The notes under the pieces: model-generated
What the model was told of the DNA's origin: nothing
Seen by the model: the letters and a program-made list of their open reading frames with translations, nothing else
The model's database searches: none
Position numbers and translations under genes: made by a program
NCBI GenBank assembly: GCA_964578905.1
Contig: CAZOER010000003.1
Span: 8,475 to 72,474 of the forward strand
DNA from: CAZVBV01 sp964578905
Lineage (GTDB): Bacteria > Patescibacteriota > Gracilibacteria > UBA4473
DNA: 64,000 nt
Direction of reading: 5' to 3'
Shown here: positions 57,655 through 64,000 of the stretch, piece by piece
How positions within the stretch are numbered: the first letter of the stretch is position 1
How the letters are laid out: each line of letters starts with the position of its first letter

Positions 57655-59700
57655 ATGCATCTCAAAACAAAAATATTTGGCTTTCTTTCTCTGTTGCTCC
57701 TTTTAGGAGGGACAACTTTTGCGGTATTTCCGCAGGTTACGGTTTCAGATGGCATTGCCGGAGAGGACATAAACGTGCGGGTTTCAGGGCTTTTCTCAAA
57801 TGAACAAGTCGACCTGCAAGTCGTTCGTCCACAGAAAAATTCTGTGATGATGACGGCTCAAGCCGATGAGTTTGGGATACTGAGATCAACACTGCACAAC
57901 TTGCATTTTCACACGGCAGGTGATTACTCACTCAACGTATTCCGTGATATCGAGACGGTATCGCAAGACTTTCACGTGTTTGCCGGTGTGGTGTCCGCGT
58001 ATCGATCAGAGATTGCCTTTCGAGATAAATCTATCGAAGCCGATGGAGAAGCAGAGGCTCGATTCTCAGTTACGCTTCGAGATGCCTTTGGAAATCCAGT
58101 TGTTGGAGAAAGTGTAAAAGTATTCTCTACGCGAAACGAAGATGCGGTTATTGCCGTAGGAACATCAGATGAATATGGATATGTAAATGGAAAAATTTCT
58201 TCCCAAACAGCAGGGGTTTCTACAATCTCAGTGTTGGTGGGGGACATGCTTCTCTTTGAAAAACCAGAGGTCGTATTCTTCCTTTCAGATAGTCCACTGA
58301 ACGGAGTGGGATCATCGGATGAAAGCTTTGGAGAATATCTCAAGGCGACACTCTTCGATGATGAGGGGGGAGCGGATGTGGCGTATTTCTCTTTTGAAAA
58401 TATAAAAACAGACGTTGTTATTGGGCAGAATATTACGGCGAAAGTTGTCGCACGAGACGCAGAGGGAGAAGTCGTGCCGACTTATAGAGGAACCGTTCGA
58501 TTCTCATCAAGTGATGACAGACTCGATCATCCTGCTGATTACAGATTTACATCAGAAGACCAAGGATCACACACATTTTTCCTTGCCTTTACGTTCCAGA
58601 CACCAGGAACGCAGACACTCGCTGTTCACGCATTGGAAGATTTCCGGCGAGCTGGAGAAGTCGAGCTCAAGGTAACATTAGGAGGTGATAGCATTACCAT
58701 CCCACCAGGAGAAGAATCAATTTCCTTAATCACTCCGCGTCCAGGAACCTACCGTTCCGCACGAGTGACGATTACCGGAGAATCTCAGAAATGTGATGCC
58801 GTTACAATTACCGACGGACCGACAGTTCTCACGGAAGGACTTGTCGTTGATGCGCGGGGAAACTTCCTCTACCAGACACCAAGACTCGGAGACGGAGTGC
58901 ACGTATTCAAAGCCACTTGTACTTCAAGTGACGAACTTGTTTCAAATGAAATTACGATTCGTATAGACCAGTCGCCACCGCAAAATATTTCGGTTACTGT
59001 TTCCCCAGAAGGGAATTTGGAAAGGGGACAACAGTTTGTCGTTACGATAACAGCAGATGAACCTTTGTCGGGAGCAAATTCTATTTTTCAGGGAATATTA
59101 ACAGCGCACCAAATGAGTGGTGATAATTTTGTGGCAACACTCAGTGCGCCACAGGAATGTGGAGAATTCCCGTTTGATGTAAATGCATCAGATCTTCTTG
59201 GGAATCAAACAGACTTCCCCAATGCAGCTATTGTGACGGTGGCAGGATGTGGAGATGTCCCAGAGGAAGAAGGGCCTGACACCATAGCACCCACAGCGGT
59301 CGACAATCTTTCTACTGAAAGTGGAGAGGGGAAAGTTACGCTCTATTGGTCACCATCAAAAGACAATTCAGCCGTTGTCAATTATCGTGTAGAGTTTGGA
59401 GATGCAGAAACGTGCGAGGGAGATTTCAATACTGTTCCAGACAATCGAACACAATGGTATATAGACGGACTTATAGATGACCAAGAATATTGTTTTCAAG
59501 TGATTGCGATTGATGAGATGGGAAATGAAAGTCCTGCGAGTGAGCAAGTATTTGCAATGACAGCAGGCTCAATGCATACCGCAGCTCCAGAACCAGATGA
59601 ACTTGAAAAATCAGGAGGAACAGCTCCTTTTTGGCCTATCATTATTGCCGTTTTGGCGGGAGGAGGAATATTACTTCTTTCTCGACGACGAACAGCGTAG
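57655..59700 (+). CDS. Surface protein with Big-1, Ig-like and FN3 domains and a C-terminal membrane anchor
   Basis: The 681 residues have a signal peptide (IFGFLSLLLLLGGTTFA), a first beta domain, then an invasin-like Big-1 domain (ARFSVTLRDAFGNPVVGESVKVFSTRN, GYVNGKISSQTAGVSTISVLV). Further Ig-like parts with VVARDAEGEVVPTYRGTVRF follow, then a C-terminal FN3 domain (LSTESGEGKVTLYWSPSKDN, DQEYCFQVIAIDEMGN). The tail has a Gly/Pro linker, one helix (FWPIIIAVLAGGGILLL) and SRRRTA, like a sorting-signal tripartite end but with no LPxTG seen. It is likely a cell-surface adhesin. A promoter TTGAAA (57616) and CATATG (57639) would give a near-leaderless mRNA. Confidence 0.75.
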   Translation: MHLKTKIFGFLSLLLLLGGTTFAVFPQVTVSDGIAGEDINVRVSGLFSNEQVDLQVVRPQKNSVMMTAQADEFGILRSTLHNLHFHTAGDYSLNVFRDIETVSQDFHVFAGVVSAYRSEIAFRDKSIEADGEAEARFSVTLRDAFGNPVVGESVKVFSTRNEDAVIAVGTSDEYGYVNGKISSQTAGVSTISVLVGDMLLFEKPEVVFFLSDSPLNGVGSSDESFGEYLKATLFDDEGGADVAYFSFENIKTDVVIGQNITAKVVARDAEGEVVPTYRGTVRFSSSDDRLDHPADYRFTSEDQGSHTFFLAFTFQTPGTQTLAVHALEDFRRAGEVELKVTLGGDSITIPPGEESISLITPRPGTYRSARVTITGESQKCDAVTITDGPTVLTEGLVVDARGNFLYQTPRLGDGVHVFKATCTSSDELVSNEITIRIDQSPPQNISVTVSPEGNLERGQQFVVTITADEPLSGANSIFQGILTAHQMSGDNFVATLSAPQECGEFPFDVNASDLLGNQTDFPNAAIVTVAGCGDVPEEEGPDTIAPTAVDNLSTESGEGKVTLYWSPSKDNSAVVNYRVEFGDAETCEGDFNTVPDNRTQWYIDGLIDDQEYCFQVIAIDEMGNESPASEQVFAMTAGSMHTAAPEPDELEKSGGTAPFWPIIIAVLAGGGILLLSRRRTA

Positions 59701-59714
59701 AAGAATATTGAAGG

Positions 59715-59744
59715 TCCCCGAATGAATCGGGGAATTATAATTTT
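59715..59744 (+). terminator. Rho-independent terminator
   Basis: TCCCCGA and TCGGGGA (7 bp, loop ATGAA) are followed by ATTATAATTTT, 15 nt after the surface-protein stop. It lies against the 3' end of the convergent TPR gene. Confidence 0.65.
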
Positions 59745-59745
59745 C

Positions 59746-61206
59746 CTAGGGTGAGTTCTTCGGATTAACGGGTGCTTCTTGTTCTTCAGGTTTTTCTGTG
59801 CGAGCGAGAAGTTCATTGTACTTCCCAGCAGCAAGGTTGGTAACAGCGGTTGCCGCTTCTCCTTCTAAATCTTTTCCGAGATCGTAACTCTTTTTGTATA
59901 ACTCTTTGGCTTCAGAGAATTTTGCTTGTTCTTCATGAAGCAGTCCGAGGTTGAGAAATGTTCGAGGATTCTCAGGATCGATACGTTCCGCTTTGTTGAG
60001 CACCTTCTCGGCTTGAACGAATTTCTTATTTACCACCAATGCCCAGCCATACATGTTTAACGCAAAAGAACTCTCTGGATCAGCTTGAATAAGTCGCTCT
60101 GCAAAATCTAACGCCAATTCAGGCTTCTGCAGAATATTAACCGCTGTGTGGATAGCAGAAACAAATTTCTGTGGTTCAGAATCTGTATCGAGGAGATCAG
60201 TGTAGAGTCCAATCACGCGATCATAGTTCTTCTGTGCGGTGAAGAGTTCCACCAACTTCCAACGAACTTCATCACTAAATTCGAAATCGTGCTCGAGTGA
60301 TTTCTCAAAGAAAAGAATGGCCTCTTCATCTTCTCCAACCTTGTGTAATGCGAGCGCGAGGAAGTAATGAGTTTGTGGACGAATCGGGTCGAGTTCATAC
60401 GCGTGTCGCAGATCCTGCAACGCCACCTCGTTCTCCCCGAGTTGCAGATTGGCAAACCCACGAACAATCCAAGCATCGACATAATCGATGTCTTCTTTGA
60501 TGGCGATCTCTGCAAATTTATGTGCCAAAATATTCTCATTGTGCTCCGCGAGAACTTTTCCAATAAGTCCAAAGAGATGAGGATTCTTTCCTTCATTCAA
60601 TCCTTCAAATTCATTGTACGCATGGTACACGGCCTCGGCTTTCTCCGAAGAAGTAGGAAGTCCCTGCAAGCTAGCAAAGATTGCCATAGCTCCGTTGTGA
60701 TCATTCTGGAGCGATAAAAGAATTCCGTGATAAAACTTTAATTCAGGGACGAGTGCAGCGCCTTCTTGTTCAAAGAATTCGAGAGCTTCGGCGAAAGATT
60801 CTTCAGCGATAAGTTTTCGTCCTTCGAGCACAGGAACATCAGGGCTGTCGGGAAAATCCTTTTTCAATTGCGCAATAAGATTTCCTAACTTGTTTGTATC
60901 TCGTGTTCGGATGTAAATTTCTCCGAGTAATAAATAGGGGTCGATACCATCTGGTTGTTCTTGAATCGCGGTTGAGAGCTCAATGGTCGCCAGTGAGAAA
61001 TACTCATGATCAATGAGAGTTTGCGCTTCCCTCAATCGGCCTTGATACGAGGTCCGTCGTTTTACCCCTTCGAGCTTCTTGGTTCCCACAGAAGATATTT
61101 CATAGGTAAAGAAGTGTTGAATCGGTTCTGCAAAAACCCAAAGCACAGAAGCAACGATTAGCACTGCGAGTCCTGCCGAAAGCCACCAAAAAGTTCGTTT
61201 TTTCAT
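59746..61206 (-). CDS. Membrane-anchored TPR repeat protein
   Basis: The 486 residues start with one helix (WLSAGLAVLIVASVLWVFA) and continue with about ten tetratricopeptide repeats, including YLLLGEIYIRTRD, AWIVRGFANLQLGENEVALQDLRHAYELDP, HYFLALALHKVGEDEEAILFFEKSL and AKFSEAKELYKKSYDLG. TPR scaffolds of this kind help assemble complexes at the membrane. An in-frame extension to 61335 is rejected in favour of ATG 61206. It is convergent with the surface-protein gene. Confidence 0.85.
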   Translation of the reverse strand: MKKRTFWWLSAGLAVLIVASVLWVFAEPIQHFFTYEISSVGTKKLEGVKRRTSYQGRLREAQTLIDHEYFSLATIELSTAIQEQPDGIDPYLLLGEIYIRTRDTNKLGNLIAQLKKDFPDSPDVPVLEGRKLIAEESFAEALEFFEQEGAALVPELKFYHGILLSLQNDHNGAMAIFASLQGLPTSSEKAEAVYHAYNEFEGLNEGKNPHLFGLIGKVLAEHNENILAHKFAEIAIKEDIDYVDAWIVRGFANLQLGENEVALQDLRHAYELDPIRPQTHYFLALALHKVGEDEEAILFFEKSLEHDFEFSDEVRWKLVELFTAQKNYDRVIGLYTDLLDTDSEPQKFVSAIHTAVNILQKPELALDFAERLIQADPESSFALNMYGWALVVNKKFVQAEKVLNKAERIDPENPRTFLNLGLLHEEQAKFSEAKELYKKSYDLGKDLEGEAATAVTNLAAGKYNELLARTEKPEEQEAPVNPKNSP

Positions 61207-61345
61207 TTCGAGGAGGATTGTAAAGAAAGTGGAGATAATTTCAATTGCTGGTTTTAAACAAAAGAAGTGCAATAATATCGAAGCTCGTTGTTTTGGCACA
61301 CAAAAAAGAAGGAAGGAAAGGTGAGAAAAAAACATGTTTTTTCAG

Positions 61346-61374
61346 TTGACAATATCCAAAACTTTGTGAAACTA
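61346..61374 (+). promoter_or_regulatory. Putative promoter of the V/A-ATPase operon
   Basis: TTGACA at 61346-61351 and AAACTA at 61369-61374 are 17 nt apart with TG two bases before. The leader would be ~19 nt. The -10 is weak. Confidence 0.4.
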
Positions 61375-61400
61375 CGCGCGATAAATTTTTACACTTACTT

Positions 61401-61721
61401 ATGAGCGACGATTTCCTAGCCCGCATTCAAAAGTCTGAAGCAGAAGCGCAACAATTGATTGAAAAAGCGCTTGAAAAAAAGAAGAACGAACTTCAGAAAG
61501 AACACCAAAGATTAGCAGAAACACGAACGAAAAATTTAGAAAAATCCCGAGCGAAAGCAAAGGAGAAACTTGTGGAGAAACAAAAAGAAATGCGAGGAGT
61601 GTACGATCAACTCGTAACAGAAGGAAAAAAAGAATCTCAAGCATTAGAAGGAGAAGCAGACAAAAAAATGGACAAAGTGCAATCAAGTGCATTTTTGTTT
61701 TTTACTAACGAACTTATTTAA
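61401..61721 (+). CDS. V/A-type ATPase peripheral stalk subunit (G/H-like)
   Basis: The 106 residues form one long coiled coil (ARIQKSEAEAQQLIEKALEKKKNELQKEHQRLAETRTKNLEKSRAKAKEKL). It is a good match in length and type to NtpF/AhaH/subunit G-H of the peripheral stalk. It is first in the operon, 3 nt before subunit I, as is common in A/V-ATPase clusters. Its assignment rests on position and coiled coil more than on unique motifs. Confidence 0.75.
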   Translation: MSDDFLARIQKSEAEAQQLIEKALEKKKNELQKEHQRLAETRTKNLEKSRAKAKEKLVEKQKEMRGVYDQLVTEGKKESQALEGEADKKMDKVQSSAFLFFTNELI

Positions 61722-61724
61722 ACC

Positions 61725-63749
61725 ATGGCTAAGGTAGCACTTCAAAAGGTATTGGTGACAGGATTCCGAACACACTACAAAATCTTGATGCAAGAACTGC
61801 ATCGGAGCGGACTCTTGGAAATTGTTGATACATCAGATCTTAATACTGGAGAAGTGGAAACAGAAGAGCACTTTGGAGCGTATGACCTCGCCCGTATTGA
61901 TGGAGTGATTACATTCCTAAAACCTTATGAAACCGTGAAAACTCAAGCCGACTCAATGTTGTCTGGAGGAAAATTGGTCATGAGTGAAGAAGACGCAAAA
62001 GCACGAGTGAAAGATTTTGGAGTAAAGTCAGGTGACATTCTTCAAGAAGCAGAAGAAGCAGAAGAAAACTTGGTGCGATACGAAAACGAAGGAGCGAAAA
62101 TTCAAAAGAGACGAGCAGAGCTGGAACCATTCCGACTCTTCAAAATGTCTATTGAAAAAGATTACTCTACCGAGACTACAAAATCATGGGTTGGATCTGT
62201 TGTGAAAGCACAACAAAAAACATTGATGGAAAATCTTTTGGGAGAATCAAATCTTATCGATATTGATATCTTTGCAGAAGGAAATGGAAACGTGTACTTC
62301 CGAGTGACAGCAGACAAGAGTATGGAATCATTTGTGGCAGGTACATTAAATGAAATGCGATTTGAAGAATATGATTTCTCAATGGAGTTCACAGATTGTT
62401 ACGGAAAGAAACCACGAGAAGTGTTGTACGCATTTGAAAAAGAGGAAACAGAACTCGTAGAAAAACGAGCGAATCTTGAATTACGTGTAAAAGAACTCGC
62501 AGTACATTTGGACGATTTACGAATTCTCTGCGACTACAACGCATGGGGAAAAACGAAAAACGATATTCAACACAAAATGCTCAAGACAAAGAACCTCTTT
62601 GCTTTTGAAGCATGGATGCCAAAGAAATCGTTCGACAGTTTCTCAGTATGGCTTCAGAACGCATTTGCGGGTGAAGTTTCAATCGAAGAAATTGCACCAC
62701 GTGAAGGAGAAGAAGCCCCCGTGTTTGTGAAAAACCGACGGGGAATTGCTTCATTTGAACCGATTACAGAAATGTTCGCATTGCCAGGCGCGAAGGATAT
62801 TGATCCAACAGCGTACTTGGCACCATTCTTCTTTATCTTCTTCGGACTCTGTTTATCAGACGTGGGATACGGAATGATTTTGACACTTGTTTCAGCCTAC
62901 TTCTTGTTGCTTGGAAAATTCTCACGAACAGCAAAAGACGGACTCTTCCTTCTTTTCCTTTGTGGAGTAGGAGCAACACTAGGAGGGATATTCCTTGGAG
63001 GATACTTCGGGATGACACCAGAACAAGCACCGAGCTTCTTGCTCAATCCAGACTTTGTCGCAGGAATAGAAGGAGTAAATCCTTTCCGTGGACAATTCAT
63101 TGACCCAATGGTAGGACAAGGACCAATATTATTCCTTGGACTGGCGATGGGACTTGGAATGCTTCAGTTGTTGTCAGGAGTCTTCTTGGACTTCTACAGA
63201 CAAATGAAAAACGGTGATTACATGGACGCGGTATGCGATCCATTGTCATGGTTCTTCCTTCTTCTTATGATTGTATTCTACGTAGCGTCAGGTTTTGTTG
63301 GTTTCTTGGATCAAGAAGTCTTCAAAATGCTCACATTGATTGCCGCAGGTATTCTTGTTATTACACAAGGACGGAAACAAAAGATCTGGTTGCTCAAACC
63401 GCTGTCAGGAATTTTGGGACTGTACAATATTACCGGATACGTATCCGACCTTCTCAGTTATTCTCGTATTATGGCCTTGGGTCTTGCGACGGGAGTGATT
63501 GGATTTGCTATGAACTTGACCGCTGGAATTTTGAGCAGCATGATGCCGCACCCAGCAATTGGAGTTGTCGTGGCGATAATTGTTATCGTTTTCGGACACT
63601 CACTCAACTTTGCCCTTTCTCTACTTGGAGCTTTCGTTCACTCTGGACGTCTTCAATTCATCGAATTCTTCGGAAAATTTTACGAAGGAGGCGGGAGGAA
63701 GTTCAAACCGTTCGTGCGAGAAAAGAAATATCTTTTCTTCCGAAATTAA
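61725..63749 (+). CDS. ntpI: V/A-type ATPase subunit I (a-subunit)
   Basis: The 674 residues have a soluble N-terminal half with coiled coils, then about eight membrane helices. The C-terminal half shows LAPFFFIFFGLCLSDVGYGMIL, FLCGVGATLGGIFLGGYFG, DLLSYSRIMALGLATGVIGFAMN (with the essential Arg in the SYSRxMALGLA motif) and FGHSLNFALSLLGAFVHSGRLQFIEFFGKFYEGGG. It forms the proton or sodium path of the V/A-ATPase with the K ring. Length is typical. Confidence 0.95.
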   Translation: MAKVALQKVLVTGFRTHYKILMQELHRSGLLEIVDTSDLNTGEVETEEHFGAYDLARIDGVITFLKPYETVKTQADSMLSGGKLVMSEEDAKARVKDFGVKSGDILQEAEEAEENLVRYENEGAKIQKRRAELEPFRLFKMSIEKDYSTETTKSWVGSVVKAQQKTLMENLLGESNLIDIDIFAEGNGNVYFRVTADKSMESFVAGTLNEMRFEEYDFSMEFTDCYGKKPREVLYAFEKEETELVEKRANLELRVKELAVHLDDLRILCDYNAWGKTKNDIQHKMLKTKNLFAFEAWMPKKSFDSFSVWLQNAFAGEVSIEEIAPREGEEAPVFVKNRRGIASFEPITEMFALPGAKDIDPTAYLAPFFFIFFGLCLSDVGYGMILTLVSAYFLLLGKFSRTAKDGLFLLFLCGVGATLGGIFLGGYFGMTPEQAPSFLLNPDFVAGIEGVNPFRGQFIDPMVGQGPILFLGLAMGLGMLQLLSGVFLDFYRQMKNGDYMDAVCDPLSWFFLLLMIVFYVASGFVGFLDQEVFKMLTLIAAGILVITQGRKQKIWLLKPLSGILGLYNITGYVSDLLSYSRIMALGLATGVIGFAMNLTAGILSSMMPHPAIGVVVAIIVIVFGHSLNFALSLLGAFVHSGRLQFIEFFGKFYEGGGRKFKPFVREKKYLFFRN

Positions 63750-63792
63750 GTTTTTTATTTTTTTATTTTTTATTTTTAACCCCTTATTACTA

Positions 63793-64000
63793 TGCTTGAA
63801 TCAGGAATCGTCCTCTCAATCATTGGAGCTGTTATCGCAGCTGCGTTAGCCGGTATTGGATCTGGACTTGGTGTTTACATGGCAGGATCTAAAGCAGCCG
63901 GTGTTCTCGCCGAAAAGCCAGACCTTTTCGGTAAATTACTTGTTATCACGGCTTTGCCAGGATCACAAGGTGTGTACGGTCTTCTTATCGCCATCTTGAC
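63793..64000 (+). CDS. ntpK: V/A-type ATPase proteolipid subunit K (3' end outside window)
   Basis: The frame from ATG 63793 runs to the end of the window. The visible 69 residues have the first helix LSIIGAVIAAALAGIGSGLGVYMAGSKAAG and the second-helix entry ITALPGSQGVYGLLIAIL. ALPGSQGVYG corresponds to the LPGTQGxYG motif of V-type K subunits, whose Thr/Gln help bind Na+ in Enterococcus NtpK. Here Ser replaces Thr. The essential Glu and second hairpin lie outside. A T-rich gap of 43 nt precedes it. Confidence 0.9.

Overview
The window looks like a chromosome segment of a moderately A+T-rich bacterium with a small, tightly packed genome. The code is standard: TGA is used as a stop (for example at the ends of mutS, korA and the RluD-type gene), so the UGA-as-glycine lineages are excluded. 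Arg and Gly codons lean to CGA and GGA. Many genes overlap by 1-4 nt, Shine-Dalgarno sequences are scarce, and several good -35/-10 promoters sit so close to the ATG that the mRNA would be leaderless. A MurD/MurL pair, a V/A-type ATPase, scraps of a Tad/Flp pilus, an orphan LysW-like zinc ribbon and very large unclassified acidic or Ig-repeat proteins all suggest a member of the Patescibacteria/CPR, perhaps near Peregrinibacteria. That placement is inference.

Layout. 1-1853: C-terminal part of a polymorphic toxin-like protein plus a small acidic putative immunity protein. 1.9-5.3 kb: PSD-like enzyme, glutamine synthetase and a divergent TrmB-type regulator. 5.3-10.7 kb: mutS, a 55-aa LysW-like protein, murD-murL. 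10.8-14.5 kb: ZIP transporter, Tad/Flp pilus genes (TadG-like, TadE-like, DUF192, Flp pilin, divergent prepilin peptidase). 14.5-24.2 kb: folB, gmk, yraN, uvrC, yggT, tsaD, small membrane proteins, topA, a CAU tRNA and a D,D-carboxypeptidase. 24.27-24.44 kb: a structured RNA candidate with a tRNA-like core. 24.4-31.5 kb: cysS, folE-folK, purB, a delta'-like clamp-loader subunit, DUF4349 protein, aroD. 31.5-37.5 kb: 2-oxoacid:ferredoxin oxidoreductase, two membrane/exported proteins, Elp3. 37.6-48.8 kb: four large genes, namely an eight-repeat secreted protein with a type IX secretion (T9SS) C-terminal tail, a ten-repeat Ig-like protein and two acidic proteins. 48.9-57.5 kb: cytosolic histidine kinase, ATP-grasp enzyme, MurJ, RluD-type synthase, a PorV homologue, class II aldolase and small genes. 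57.6-64 kb: a surface Big-1/FN3 protein, a TPR protein and the start of a V/A-ATPase operon.

The most unexpected feature is that two type IX secretion components, a cargo-like protein with a C-terminal sorting domain (37604-40723) and the outer-membrane shuttle PorV (54436-55605), sit in this otherwise monoderm-looking genome. They lie about 14 kb apart, each with a sigma70-type promoter and a long leader carrying a boxA-like motif, whereas several neighbouring genes look leaderless. T9SS is known from Bacteroidota and relatives and needs an outer membrane, so these genes were probably acquired horizontally. They may work with a host's or partner's secretion apparatus, or the organism may have an unexpected envelope. 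Dispersed GTCA...TGAC-ended palindromic repeats lie between resident genes in the first half of the window.
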